From: Parasponia andersonii
Taxonomy: Eukaryota > Streptophyta > Magnoliopsida > Rosales > Cannabaceae
Assembly: GCA_002914805.1 (NCBI GenBank)
Contig: JXTB01000047.1
Coordinates: forward strand, 996,824-1,060,823
Length of the DNA stretch: 64,000 bases
Direction of reading: 5' to 3'
The number at the start of each line of letters is the position of its first letter. The first letter of the stretch is position 1. A model generated the notes under the pieces. It did not search any database. It was not told the origin of the DNA and saw nothing but the letters and a program-made list of their open reading frames with translations. Positions 12,843 through 25,931 of the stretch are shown here, one piece after another. The position numbers and the translations under genes were made by a program.

Positions 12843-13180
12843 CAGACCTTAAAAACCATCAATTTTCCTAAAGCCCAAAATAAAGAATACATAAAGGAGA
12901 CTTATGGTGGGGACAATCGAGACATGACTCAATCACATGAGCATCATAGCTTCCTTTTCCCATGCTTCCTCTATGGCATGGTGCATGTTTTTTTTTTTTT
13001 TTCACGCCCATAAATAGTATTTTGGCCCCCAAATAACTAGGACAAAGGTACAATATTATTGAGCTACAGTCGCATCGTTAATCTCTGTAAGCACTGAAAA
13101 ATAATTTCTAAAAAAAAAAGCTCAATTGCACGTCCAAAGCAGTGACAAGAGCCTCAAATTATGAGGCTAAATTTAATGCC

Positions 13181-13668
13181 ACTTCAAATTTTACATCTCT
13201 TATGATTCACATTTTGATACCATGACATTGCCATGCATGTGGTACCTAAGGATATAAATAGGATAGAATGAGATTGAGGATTCCCTGACCTAATCTTCTC
13301 CGGTTGCATAGAGGAATTCCCAACGGATTGAGTTCTTTGTCTAATATATTTTAATATGAAAATTAGTTTAAATATAAATAATTACTTCAAAATTTACACA
13401 CCATTTAGTTCACATTTTGATACCATGATATTGCCATGTATGTAGTACCTAAGAATATAAACGAGACGGAACGAGGCTGAAGATTCCTCAGCCTAATCTT
13501 CCCCAATTGCAAAGAGGAATTCCCAACGAATCGGGTTTTTGTATAATATATTATAATATAAAAATTAGTTTAAATATAAATAATTAATTACTATGCAAAA
13601 TCTAAAAGCTTAACTATTAAAATTTTTATTGGATGTCTATTTATGCATATTGTATATATAATATGTAT
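13181..13668. repeat. Degenerate ~203-bp tandem repeat, left part
   Basis: Unit 1 (13181-13383) and unit 2 (from 13384) share in order: acttcaaa-, cacattttgataccatga, attgccatg, a pyrimidine-rich cctaatcttc block, gaggaattcccaacg, and aaaattagtttaaatata. Unit 2 continues to 13668, where the Tekay LTR begins; related sequence resumes at 32740 beyond that element. Confidence 0.75.
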
Positions 13669-15839
13669 TGTAAAAACCCAGGTTTTTGTGGGGGATGGTT
13701 TGGACATTTTATCAATTTTTTGGATATAATAATGGATGGATTAATTTACAAAAATTTTGTGCCAAAAGACTAAATTAAAAATTTTAGGGGACTAATTTGA
13801 AAGGAATTTGAAAAATTGGGGACTGCTGTGCAATTTTTAAAAAATTGCACAACCCCATAAGACAAGGCCACGTGTTCCTGTCATTTTCTCACCCTCTCTC
13901 TCTCTCTCTCTCTCTCTTTCCCGTCGACACTCTCTCTCCCTTACTCTCGGTTTTTCTCGGCTGAAGGAGAAGGACTGCCGCGGAAGCCACCTCCCGTCGT
14001 CGTCCGCCCGAGCTCCTTCGTGTCATTCCGAGCCGACGCTGACCAGTTGCCGCCGCTAGAGAAGCTACCGTTACCGGAGAAGAGGAAGTGAGCTGTTTCA
14101 GATTTTTCGTTGCCGGCGACGATTCTGACTATTATTTGATCTCTAACTGGGCTCATTGAATTCATCTCATCGAGAGGAAGCTCAAAGGATATATATCTAA
14201 ACTCCATACTGCCCGAATCAAAAGTTGTCATTTTTGGAATATTTTGAGCTTGAGTTGACTTTTTAATCCGACTGTTGGATCATGTTTTTGTTGTCATTTT
14301 TAGATTGTACTCAGAAAATAGGGAAGTTTAATATATATATATATATTGCCTATGTTTGGTGATCGGCACAAAAATCAAAATCGGATGGCTAAGATTTTAC
14401 CTCGATTTACATGCCACTGGTCTGGTGTGGGCTCGGACCTGAATTGGACAAGTTATATGTCTAACTTAGCAATTTTGGGTGTTGGGAATTCAGTGAAGAG
14501 ATCCGTTTGTGGATTTGAAGCTCTGTTGAGAAGTTAGTTTTTAGCAAGAGGACGATCGAGCGCTTGGAATTGGTTCTTGACACTCCGGACGATCTCCAAC
14601 GATGCCTTGAGGATTCAATAATGTGGTATCGCTATTCTTGTGAGGTAGGGATTCAGTTACCTTCGTTTTCCACTATTGTAGAATAAAACTTATTTTCTGC
14701 GACATATGAGAACAAATGTGGTTTTTGAATTTCTTGAACATATGAGATGGACTGTGATGGTATGATATACATATATATTATATTACTTTGGAGATTTTCT
14801 GAGTGCATGTTATTTTGGGTATATCAAAAATAGGTTCATTGGGCTTCTTATTTTTCCTATAAAAACCTAATATACTTATTTTCCTGAAAAACTAGAGCAC
14901 GAATATTTTCACACTTCAGTTTTATATTGCACATGTCTTAGGATCATACATGAGCACCGTGTTAGTATCGTGGGTTTATAGTGTAGCGCTGCGTGCCCCA
15001 CCATCAGTGTAGAGTCCGTAAACCTACGCGAGATTTTGTGACTTCTGATTACCTCCCTATTTGGTAAGCATAGGCAATTCGGTTGCCCCTCCAAGTATGG
15101 GCTTAGGTGTCAGGCAGGCTATTAGGTACATTTAGTACCATCATCCTGAGTTTCCACAGATGAGAGGATGTGAGCTTATGGGTATAGGTTGATTTGTGTT
15201 ATATGCATCTGAATTGAATGATTTTGATTATACTGATTTATTTATATATATACATGACGATTTCCGGTTTTGGATTATTATATATGTATGTATTGGATTT
15301 AAACTAACCGTGCAGGAGCTTTCTATTACTAAAATATTTTCGATTGAGGTAACTATTTTTCCTACTGGGCATTTTATGCTCACTCCTTTCCTCCCTTCCT
15401 CAGGTGATGTCTAGTGCGATTTTGGAGATCAAAAGGAGTAAGAGGCCTTCAAGATTATATTTCGTTATCTTGGTAATGCTTGAAGCGTATTGTTGTGGTG
15501 TTTAAACTATTTGAGTTTTATTTTAGTATTGAGCCAAGATTACTACTTTTTATTTTTGTTTGTGAACTCATGTATGCCATTTTGGTCTCTGTTTTGACGT
15601 GGATGATGATGATGCTTGGAATTATATTTGATTTATGTTTTTTTCGGTATTTATTTGATCTATGTTTAATGGTGTATATGAACTGTGAGAGAGGTTATGA
15701 GATGGAATTCCAAATATTTTATCTAATATGGACTGTTTTATAAAACTAAACTTTTTAGACGTTTTTCAAATAAATTATGGAATTTCTCATCCTTGCGAAA
15801 TTCCCCTTCTACCACTAGCCCAGGTTTTGGGTTGTAATG
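13669..15839 (+). repeat. Tekay-like element 5' LTR
   Basis: Starts TGTAAAAACCC and ends near gggttgtaatg, where the 3' copy has attgtgaca. It contains a CT microsatellite (13895-13917), a GC-rich CpG-bearing block (~13960-14120), short TA tracts and a terminal pyrimidine/TAGCCCAGG region. Compared with the 3' LTR it lacks ~33 bp (the segment at ~31950-31985). The 96-codon minus-strand open frame at 13941-14231 lies inside the LTR and is not a gene. Confidence 0.88.
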
Positions 15840-15845
15840 GAATTT

Positions 15846-15860
15846 GTGATATCAAAGCTT
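15846..15860 (+). other. Primer-binding site of the Tekay-like element
   Basis: Just after the 5' LTR the sequence TGATATCAAAGC resembles the TGGTATCAGAGC complement of the initiator-tRNA-Met 3' end used by most plant gypsy and copia elements, with substitutions from decay. Confidence 0.6.
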
Positions 15861-15972
15861 TGAGTTTAACAACTTGGACATATCACCATTAAACTAGATT
15901 GAAGTTGACTTTATGACAAGCATTTGTCATTATCGCATTAACAGTTTGGCATATTATCTTAAACTTTTAAGG

Positions 15973-17140
15973 ATGCCTCTAAGAAGAGTTCCGAGGCACC
16001 AGCCGAGTGTCGAACCTTCTCGTCCGAATTTCACTCATCTGATCGAAGTAATGCAGCAGGGATTCGCCTAGATGAGCAATCCAAATTATCAACCTCCAAC
16101 TCCGAGGAAACGTCAGTTGGATCAGTCTGATCATCTCCAGCAGTTCATGCGTCACTAGCCAAGGCAGTTTGATGGTAGGCCAAGAGCTCTCATGACAATT
16201 GCTTGGTTGTATGAGATAGAGAGGCACTTTCTGGCCCTTGGTACTCCAGTTGAGTTTTGGGCTGTATTTGTTATTAACCATTTGACAGGAAGTGCCATTC
16301 GCTGGTGGGAAATACTGGAATAGATGCAAGATGTAGTGAGTTTGACTTGGGAAGACTTTGAACAGATTTTCAAGGCCCAGTATGATAATGAGGATCAGTA
16401 AGATGAAGTGATGAACTAGTTTGAGACGTTGATTCAAGGTAACAGAATGATGAATGAGTACCTGATAGTGTTCACTGAGTTAGCAAGTATTGCTCTTGGA
16501 TCGGGTATGAGTGAGAAGTACCGAGTTGCCAAGTTCAGGAGTCGTTTGAATCGGAATATTTTCAACAGAATTGGCACTCAGACTTTCCATGCTCTTCCTG
16601 AGACTGCGGTGGTAGCCCAACAGGTAGAAGCCATCGAAGAAGGATTAGATTCCAGGAGGAACCAGTAGAGAGGTAATGACAGGAAAGTCACAATAAGGAA
16701 CTAGGGGGAGTGCTCAGCCTAGGGCACTCTGAATAGTGGGAGCTTGAACAACAGTGGTTCTTTAGGGGGTGGCAGAGGTAGTCCGTATGGAGGATGTTTC
16801 GTTTATGGCCAACATGGTCATCGGAAGATGGAGTATCCCAACCATCTGCAGAAATATCCTCTTTCTCAGGGAGAACCACTGAGGAGCTAGTTCGGTTCTG
16901 TTTCTTATCAGAATACTCAAGCAAGGCCACAACAATTACAGGGTATTTCATAAACTTTTACTTCCCTTCAGCCTTATCAGCATCAGTATCGCCCTCAAGG
17001 TTTTATTTAGAGTTTTTCAATTCCTCAGCCTCAGGGAGTCAGGGTAGGCATGGATATGACAGTGGTCGGGGATCCAGCAGTGGTCCGGGATCCAGCAGTA
17101 GCCATCCAGGTCAGGGAAGAAGCAACAAAAGGAAAGGAAA
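15973..17140 (+). pseudogene. Tekay-like gag, broken
   Basis: Begins at ATG 15973 (MPLRRVPRHQPSVEPSRPNF) and carries a retrotransposon gag core: a FDGRPRALM...WLYEIERHF segment, then AIRWWE and LTWEDFEQIFKAQY. Several in-frame stops interrupt it (for example near 16068, 16157, 16321 and 16400). The longest intact piece (16429-16668) starts GNRMMNEYL. The zinc-knuckle region near 16795 reads CFVYGQHGHRKMEYP, with the second and last Cys lost. Not translatable as one protein. Confidence 0.8.
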
Positions 17141-17757
17141 GGTGACTGGCCAAGCCTATGCTTTTACTGAGGTAGACAACACTCAGGATCGCATCGGCCG
17201 AGGTATTGTTCACGATATGATTCTTCTTTCACACTCTTGGGCACATGTTTTGTTTGATACTGGTGCATCCCATTCATTCATATCCTTATTGTTTGCTCAA
17301 CTATTGGGTTTGGAATTTTCTGATTTGGATTATGTATTGACGTTGGGTACACCTATTAGAGGAGTAGCCGATGTGTCTAGTGTGTGTAAGTCTTGTTAGG
17401 TTGTGGTCAGTAATAGGAAGCTTCTTGCTGATTTAATTGTGTTGCCGATGGGATAGTATGACATGATACTTGGTATGGATTGGTTGTCGAAATATCGAGC
17501 TGTTGTAGACTATTATAAGAAGCGGGTGACTCTTTTTCCTGGTGATGGGAAACCTATTGTCTATTAAGCTAGGATGAGTCTGTTGAAGACTAATCCTGTT
17601 CTGAAAACGTGCATGAGTGGAAGGAAGAAACTCGAGTGTTATGGGAACTTGTTTGCTATTGATGGCGAGATGAGGACAGACGATCAAAACCTATGGTTTC
17701 TAGTGGTTAGTAAGTATTCAGAGGTGTTTCATAAAGACTTACCGGGGTTACCACCAG
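17141..17757 (+). pseudogene. Tekay-like protease and start of RT, interrupted by the copia insertion
   Basis: The aspartic protease motif FDTGASHSFIS is visible near 17250, followed by the YDMILGMDWLSKY segment with stops before it. The frame continues to KYSEVFHKDLPGLPPDR, the linker that normally leads into reverse transcriptase. It ends exactly at the copia insertion; the RT resumes at 29023 in the expected place. Confidence 0.85.
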
Positions 17758-17762
17758 ATAGG

Positions 17763-19015
17763 TGTTGGAATAATGTCCTATAAAGTAGTTTCTTATTTAG
17801 ACATTATAAACAATATTTATTGAATTATTTAGTATCTATTTGTTATTAATAAATTCCATGTTATGAATTTCTATTTCATTATGTCCCATTGATATACATG
17901 TGATGTGTATGTTTATCTTATGCAAATATCTAAAAGATTCCAAGACATAAAATGAGTAATAAAGAATTATTCGTATGATGAGTTCATATGTGGGAGACAT
18001 TATATTCCTTATTTCATTGTGTCTAAATTAAATTGTTCGCATTCTGCATATTGAAGATGGAATACTTTACTATGCCATAGAATGTACTGTTTTCTATTTA
18101 ATTAATGAAGTCTCTAATTATCAAAGTGAGTCCTCGGATAGAAATACTAGTGTGTTATAAGAAAGTTATAACAGCATCGAATAAGACCTAGTGAATTAGA
18201 ATTTGAGGTTAAGTGCCGTAACTCAAATTTCTAATTTTACTAATCTAGCACTATTGTAAAAGACCTTAATCTTAGTGATTAACGAACTTACTTTCATGTG
18301 TTTTGTCTTTTTGAGTTACTAAAGGACTAGTTCCGATTTATGGTTCGAACTCCGGTATCTTGGAAGATAAGGTATATGAAATGTGTAGTTAGTTTTTCAT
18401 GATGGACACCATGCATATGATGTCACTTTGAGATTTTTCAAGTACTTGGATAATATAAACCAGGGCCCTGGTACTCACTATGTGAATTTGATTGTGTTGG
18501 TATAAGTAGATACAAACACCATAGTCAACTATTTTCCATTAGATGAAAAATGGCAACTCAAAAGTAAATATATACTAGAGGGGTAATACGGTAATTTCAC
18601 TATACTAGTACGGCATTACATTGGGGGTATGTCTACAGGTATAGTACATGCTAAATGGATCAAGTTAATTAATTGTTAATAAGTTTCACAGAAAATAAAT
18701 GACATTTAGTCCAAGAGTTCAATATTGGGCCGCTAACGGTGTGCCCTAATATTAATGGACAAGGCCCAATCATAATTAATAGTTAATTATGATAGTGGGT
18801 ATTTGGTTCATTGGATCTTGGGCTTTATGGATTCATCTGGTCCCCTGTCTAGCTCAAATTAAAGTCCAATAGTCATTTGATGGTCAGTTAAGCCCAACAA
18901 GCCCAATAAGCCCATAGGGTTTACTAATCTCTCTATATTTAAGAGAAAAGTTCTCTAGCAACGAGATACAAATGTTATACGTAAAACACCCTCCAGAAGA
19001 GAGTGTCACACGAAA

Positions 19016-19064
<49 letters not shown>

Positions 19065-19441
19065 AGAGAAAATCGGCCACCACTAGGGATTCACTGTCCT
19101 TGGTGTTTCGACCATCCTGGAGAAATCGGTTCGAGAAGATTGTCTTCTTGTTTATCTGCGGATCTCTTTGTTTAGAATCAAAAAGGTGACCACCCACCGG
19201 ATCAATCAAACGGCTTTCGAGAATAGACGGGAAGATGAGAAAATTGTGGAGCGAATCCGGGTATTATTCTTGTCTAGATCAAGAGTTAATTCATGTTAGA
19301 TTACGATCTGAAATGTTTTGTAAAAAGAAATATTTTAAACGACCAATTCCGCTGCATTTCTTGATTTTACAAAACTATGGTGTGCTTGAAAATTATTTTA
19401 TGAAAATATTTTCCAAAAATTTATTCCAATAAATACCAGCA
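17763..19441 (+). repeat. Copia LTR1 (5' LTR), 1679 bp
   Basis: Starts TGTTGGAATAATGTCC and ends ataccagca, with an AG microsatellite at 19017-19064. It is followed by attggtaccagaaaatggt, a decayed initiator-Met primer-binding site; the copy after LTR2 reads attagtaccagagcatggt. Visually very similar to LTR2. Confidence 0.92.
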
Positions 19442-21946
19442 ATTGGTACCAGAAAATGGTTTTATTGTTGATCTAGCATGTTTTACTCTGGTCTATTCTC
19501 TTGTTGATTGATGTTTTTGATTTCTGGAAAGTTTTTGTTTATGTTTGGTCTTGTTCATATTATGAGTATGCCCTAGTTTGTATGATGGTCAATAGATTCA
19601 ATGAGTTTGAATGTTTATTTGATTAGATGTTACTATGAGGAAATGACCATGTTTATTTTGATTTTCGTTTTCAGGCATGTTCTTGATTTCTATGCATTCA
19701 TATTTTATGTTCTTGATAAAACTATGCATGGAAATGTTTTGATCTTTAATTATTTTTTGGAGTTTTATGAAAGCTGTTTTTTTCAATTTTAAAAAAAAAC
19801 GAACGAAATGACGGAGCAGTGCACGGCTAAGAGCCGTGCGCACCACCCGAGTGAGCCCCGCAGGTGTGACCTATGCGCAGGCCATCCAGGCATGACCCCG
19901 CGCATGCCCGCACGGGTGAGGCACCACTAGTCGGGCAGATGGGATCCGTGCGTGGCCTGCGGGCTGCCTCCCTGTGCAGGTCGCGCGGGTGCACCCCGCG
20001 CATGCAGCACAGGCACGGTCCCGCTGGCCACGCGGATGTGATATGCGCATAGCCTGCGAGCGGCCAGCCCGTGCATGCTGCACCAGATCACCCCACACAT
20101 GGCGCGCGGGCACGGCCCTGCTGGCCGCGTGGATATGATCTGCGCATAGCCAGTGGGCGGCCTCCTGCGCGCCAGCCCCGTGCGTGGCCTCCCGTGCCTT
20201 CACTGCTCGGGGTGCCACCTTATACATTTGATGTGCGAGCATTACGCGAGCTTGTTGTCGCTCGGGAGTTATCTCGAGCGAGGCCGCGTAGCGTTATGCG
20301 AGCCCATTGGCGCTCAGTAGTTATCCCGAGCGTGGCCTCATACCGGCTTCCCGTTCCGTCCGTCAGCTTGTTCTGACACGTTTCGTATTTCCGACCATAA
20401 TTTTAATTATTTTCATTTTAAAATTAATTTAATTTTTCCATAGTTTTATGAAAACTGATAGATTAAATTTTAAATTCAAATTTTTAAAATCCTTATTAAA
20501 TTTGAATTTTCGAAATTTAAATTGCTAGGATATTTTAATTTGAATTGTGGATATGATTAATATCCATAATATCTTAATTATTATTTGAATAATTAGAGAT
20601 ATTTTAAAACAGAAATTTTTAAAATTAGATATTATGAGATAATATCCTTTTAATTTTAAATTCAAATTTGAATAGATATTTTTAAAACTGATTATATGAT
20701 AGTTGGTAATCTATTTTTTAATTTTAAATTTGTTTAAATTCAAATTAGAGATATTGTAGGAGATTTTATTTGTAAAATCTTCTATCTTTTAAATTTCGAA
20801 TTTTGTGAAGATTTGAAATTTAAATTTAAATCAGAATATCTTTTTAAATCTTCAAATTTGAATTTATGGTTGGTAGATATTTAATGAGGTTAGATATTGA
20901 TTTGAATTTTGAATTCAAATCTGATAGGATAAGATAATGGAAGATATTTAAGGAAGTTAAAGTCAAATTAAGATTTCAAAAAGTTGAAATTCAAATTTGA
21001 GATATTTAAGGAGATTTAATTAGCTAAATCTTTTACTTAAATTAATTAGATTTTGTGAAAATCTTTTCTAATTTAAATTTTAAATATTATCTTCCATATT
21101 TAAATATTTAACATCATCTATCAATTAAAATTATTTAAATGTTAAATAATTTTAAATTACCGAAAATTAATAAATCATTAATAATTAATTGTTTATCTGC
21201 TTACTACTTTGGTATTATTAGGACAATGTTGCATTTATGCCGAATAATTAAATATTATTACATGATCTTTAGTAATATGTCATATAGAAAATTAGAGTTA
21301 CTCTCATGCAAATATGAACATGCTTACATAATTGATTTTGGGTTACTAAACTAGTTAGATAACTGGGTAAAATCTATAAATCCCTTATTATAAAATATTG
21401 AGCGGGAGAAGGTATGTGATACCTATGGTCTCCATTGTTCGTTCGTTATGTATTAGGATAAGTCTTGCCTCAGAATCTTGCTGAGCTCCCATAGGAGGGT
21501 TTTTCGTCAGGGTAATACTCGAAATGAGCTTCTAAGGATAAAGTACTAGATTGACTATATGAGGCTGATCGCCTGTAGGAGACGGTCTTATATAAAAAGC
21601 TTAGTTACCAAAACAATGGTTAAACACTCAACTCGAAACATTAATATCCTCCCGTAGGAGTTCTTATTAATCGATTAGAGGACCAAAGAGAATGGTAGTT
21701 AGAAATATGGGATAAGAGTTATCTGTCTATTTACAAATTGAAATTGTTTCAGTTTGACTTACTGATTACATGACTTCCCGTAAAAGGCTTGTAATCAGTG
21801 GTAAGTTAAATTACCATGAATATAAGTGATAGTCTTAGGGATATTTCACTTGCATATTATATGCTTAAATACTTTATGTTAATTATTCGAAACATAATAA
21901 ACAATGTTTACTTATACGTGGAATATTTATTTATTTTTCAGTAGAT
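19442..21946 (+). other. Copia 5' leader: PBS, GC-rich repetitive block, then AT-rich untranslated region
   Basis: A 2.5-kb leader between LTR1 and gag. After the primer-binding site comes ~340 bp of ordinary sequence, then a sharply bounded GC-rich, CpG-rich block (~19810-20385), then ~1.5 kb of AT-rich sequence with many AATTTAAATT-like runs. The GC block is built from imperfect repeats of ~100 bp sharing gggcacggnccnGCTGGCC and gatntGCGCAtagcc, and two ~60-bp repeats of the form gcgagc..gcgctc..agttatc-cGAGCG. Long open frames here (20071-20376 plus, 19871-20242 minus) come from high GC and are not recognised as genes. Confidence 0.75.
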
Positions 21947-22842
21947 ATGGCACTTAATCCCTTATCCACTTTACTCACACAAAATAAGCTGGACGGTGAA
22001 AACTATGTAGACTGGAAATGTAATCTAGATATAGTACTTACTGCTGATAAACATAAGTGGGTTCTCACCACTCTATGTCCTACTCAGCTAACTGAGAAAT
22101 CCACCAACGATGAAGAAAACTTATATGATAAGTGGAAGCAATCTGATGAGATGGCTAAGTTCTATATACTTGGCTCAATGAGCAATATATTGCAACAACA
22201 ACATCGTGGGATGGATACTGCTGTTGACATTATGCTGAGTGTTGACGAAATGTTCGCCAGTCTCAGTCATCAAGCTAGAAATGAGGCTACAAGTATATTT
22301 ATGAATCTTCGTCAAAAGAAGGGTACTCCAGTTTGGGAACATATGATGAAAGTCATCACATACCTTAACGAACTGGAAATCCTTTGAGCTGAAATTGATT
22401 GTGACACCTAAATTTACATGGTTTTGAACACATTGTCAGGCATCTTCAATCAATTTAAGATTGATCATGAAATTCGCCGGAAGGATTATTCTCTTACTGG
22501 CCTGATGAAAGATCTGCAAATACTAGAGAATATTCTTAAGAAGAATAAGTCAGGGTTAGCTGAGGCTAATGTAGCTCAAGCTAATTCTTCCAGACCTAAG
22601 TCAAAAGGCAAAGGTAAGTGGAAGAAAAAGACTCCTACTTCTCTGGCTCCAAAGAAAAAGAAGACCAAGAAGGATACCAAACCAAAGGGAAAATGTTTTC
22701 ACTGCGGTGAGGATGGATATTGGAAGAGGAACTGCAAAACTTACCCAGCCCTTAAAAGGGAAAAGGACAATGGCAAGGACAAACAAGGTAATGAAAATTT
22801 GTTATTCATTGAGGCTTGTCATGTGGTTGATTCTATCGATTC
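21947..22842 (+). pseudogene. Copia gag, broken
   Basis: Starts MALNPLSTLLTQNKLDGENY, a common copia gag N-terminus, with the YVDWKCNLDIVL motif. In-frame stops near 22386 and 22409 separate the N-terminal part (21947-22387) from the rest. A lysine-rich stretch leads into a zinc knuckle at ~22693 reading CFHCGEDGYWKRNC, in which the usual His of CX2CX4HX4C is Tyr. It runs straight into pol, as in other copia elements. Confidence 0.88.
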
Positions 22843-25800
22843 TTGGATCGTAGATTCGGGAGCCACTGACCATGCTTGTAATACTTTGCAGGGGTTCAAG
22901 GAAGCTAGGAAGTTCGCTAGTAAAGAGTTCACACTGCGATTGTGAGATGGCTCAATAGTTGAATCTCGTGCAATGGAAGATGTTTTTTTTGAATTTCGAT
23001 GATTTTAGGTTTTTGGAAATAAAGAATTGTTATTACATTCCGGTGTTTAAACGGAATTTGATTTCTGTTTCCTATTTAATGAGACAAGGTTATTCTGTTC
23101 ATTTTGACAATAAAGTTTCTATTAGAAAGAATAAAAGTCTTATTTGCACTGGTACTCATAGGAGTAATCTTTTCTTTATTCAACCTAAAAGTATCTCATT
23201 GCACAATCTTGAAAATGTTTCTGAACATATAGATTCTAAACATAAGAAAGTGAAAGTGAGTACTAATGATGAAACTTATCTCTGGCATTTGAGACTCGGT
23301 CATATTAACCTAAACAGAATTCAAAGGTTAGTCAATGATGGACCTCTAAGTTCGTTAGAAGTCAAACCATTACCAACTTGTGAATCCTGTCTGGAAGGTA
23401 AAATGACTAAAAGACCATTTACTGGAAAAGGCCTTAGAGTTCAAGAATGTCTTGAGTTAGTATACACTGATGTCTGTGGGCCCTTGAATATTCAAGCACG
23501 AGGAGGATTTGAATACTTCATTATGTTTACAGATGATTATTCTAGATTTGGTTATGTTTACCTAATGCAACGCAAATCAGATTCTTTTAAAAAGTTCAGA
23601 GAATTCAAAGCAGAAACTGAAAAGCAGTTAGGAAAGAACATAAAGACCATTCGATCTGATCGAGGTGGTGAATACCTCTCTGGAGAATTCTCTGAATTTC
23701 TCACAGACAATGGGATCCTATCCCAACTCACAGCACCTGGTATGCCTCAACTAAATGGTGTTGCTGAAAGAAGAAATAGGACACTTTTGGATATGGTTAG
23801 GTCGATGCTCAGTTATTCACAATTACCCGCATCTTTTTGGGGTTATGCCTTAGAAACTGCTATGTACCTACTAAATAGAGTTCCTTCTAAGTCAGTACCT
23901 TGGACTCCATTTGAACTATGGAAAGGACATAAACCTAGTTTGCATCATATCCATATTTGGGGTTGTCCAACATACGTGTTAAAAGAGAAAACGACTAAGT
24001 TGGAATCACGATCTGAATTGTGTCTATTTGTAGGTTACCCAAAAGGAACTAGAGGGTATTACTTCTATAGTATTGAAGAAAAGAAAGTGTTTGTGAATAC
24101 AAATGGTACTTTCTTAGAAGAAAACTATATGAAAGATTTCAAGCCCAAAATTAAGTTAGTTCTAGAAGAATTAACTGATGATGTTATCAGTCCATCTATA
24201 GAAAATAAGATAGATAAAGCACTTAGAAAAGATAAATCACTTGAAACTCAAGAAACATCGGATCCTCATCGTAGTGGGAGAGTTATGAGACAACCTGAAA
24301 GATACTTAGGAAAAGGAGAGTCTTGTGACCAAGAATCTGATCCTTACACCTATAATGAGGCAATGGATGATGTTAATAAAGATCTCTAGAAAAAGGTAAT
24401 GGAATCTGAAATAAAGTCCATGTACTCTAATAAAGTCTGGAAACTTGTAGATCCACCTGAAGGGATAAAATCCATCAGGTGTAAGTAGGTCTATAAGAGA
24501 AAGAGAGGAATAGACGGGAAAGTGAAGACTTTCAAGGCAAGGTTAGTTGCAAAGGGTTATACATAAAAAGATGGTATTGACTATGAAGAAACCTTTTCTC
24601 CTGTAGCTATGATCAAGTCTATTCACATACTCTTATCCATCGCTGCATCTCTTGATTATGAGATATCGCAAATGGACGTTAAGACTGCATTCCTGAATGG
24701 CAATCTTGATGAACGTATCTATATGATACAACCAGAGGGATTCATTGAAAAGTGTCAAGAAAGAAAAGTTTGTGAACTTAAGAGATCTATTTATAGACTC
24801 AAGCAAGCATCTAGATCATGGAACATAAGATTTGATGAAGCAATTAAGTCTTATGGTTTTGAACGAAACATAGATGAACCTTGTGTCTATAAAAGAATTC
24901 AGGATAACAAAGTGATTTTTCTGGAACTGTATGTTGATGATATTCTAATAATTGGGAATGATGTTGGATCACTATCATCAGTGAAAGTCTAGTTAGCACA
25001 ACGTTTGATATGAAAAACTTAGGTGAAGCTTGCTATGTTCTAGTAATACAGATTCTACGAGACAGAAAGAACAAACGCATAGCTTTATCACAAGCTTCAT
25101 ATGTAGACAAAATACTGGTAAGGTTTGCAATGCATAATTCTAATAAAGGTTTAACACCCTTTCGTAAAGGAATTACTCTGTCTAATGAGAATTCTCCTAA
25201 GACAGAAAAAGAGAAATAACAGATGAGAAATATTCCTTATGCTTCGGCAGTGGGAAGTCTCATGTATGCCATAATTTGCACAAGACCAGATATTTGTTAT
25301 GCTATTGGCATTGTAAGTCGTTACCAATCCAATCTAGGACCTGAACATTGGGCTGCAGTCAAGCATATTCTAAAGTATCTTCAGAGAACTAGAAATCATA
25401 TGCTTGTATATTCTGGAGAAGATCTAACAATTGTTGGATATACTGATTCAGATTTTCAATCTGATAAAGACTCTAGAAGATCAACCTCTGGTTTAGTCTT
25501 TATCTTTGGTGGTGGAGCTATTATATGGAGGAGTATCAAGCAATCTTGTTTTGTGGATTCAACCATGGAGGCCGAATATGTGGCAGCTTCTGAAGCAGCT
25601 AAAGAGGCGGTCTGGCTTCGTAATTTTCTTTTGGATCTTGAGGTAGTACCTAGAGTACAGCAACCTATGACACTTTACTGTGATAACAGTGGAGTAGTTG
25701 CTAACTCCAGAGAGCCTAGAAGCCACAAGAGGGGAAAACACATAGAGAAGAAATATCATGTACTTAGAAAAATTGTTTAAAGAGGAGACGTGATAGTAAG

Positions 25801-25915
25801 TAAGATAGCGTCTGCAGAGAAACTTGCTGATCTTTTTACCAAATCTTTGGTTACCAAAGTATTTGAGGACTACCTAGAAGGAATGGGACTACGTGGTATG
25901 TCACATCTGCTTTAA
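22843..25915 (+). pseudogene. Copia pol (protease, integrase, RT, RNase H), broken
   Basis: Domains in copia order: protease (WIVDSGATDH ~22843), GAG-pre-integrase zinc region (WHLRLGH ~23283), integrase core with [16 protein letters not shown] and the Glu in [14 protein letters not shown], then RT (MDVKTAFLNGNL ~24673; YVDD intact at 24930-24941) and RNase H (DSDFQSDKDSRRSTSG; TMEAEYVAASEA). A stop near 22943 plus a frameshift by ~22985, and stops near 24387, 24486, 24564, 24990 and 25217, break it. The largest intact piece is 22959-24389. The frame ends shortly before the polypurine tract aagtgggagag (25921-25931). Confidence 0.92.
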
Positions 25916-25931
25916 AGGCCAAGTGGGAGAG

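Noticed and set aside
13941..14231. 96-codon minus-strand frame in a GC-rich region
   Set aside because: It lies inside the Tekay-like 5' LTR, and the equivalent region of the 3' LTR carries a different, shorter frame, so there is no sign of coding constraint.
19017..19064. AG-repeat region and other CT/GA tracts as possible regulatory sites
   Set aside because: They are simple microsatellites inside LTRs; no evidence of a host promoter.
19871..20376. Overlapping long open frames rich in Ala, Arg, His and Pro on both strands
   Set aside because: Product of the GC-rich repetitive leader block; similar spurious frames occur on both strands in the second copy (28004-28513).
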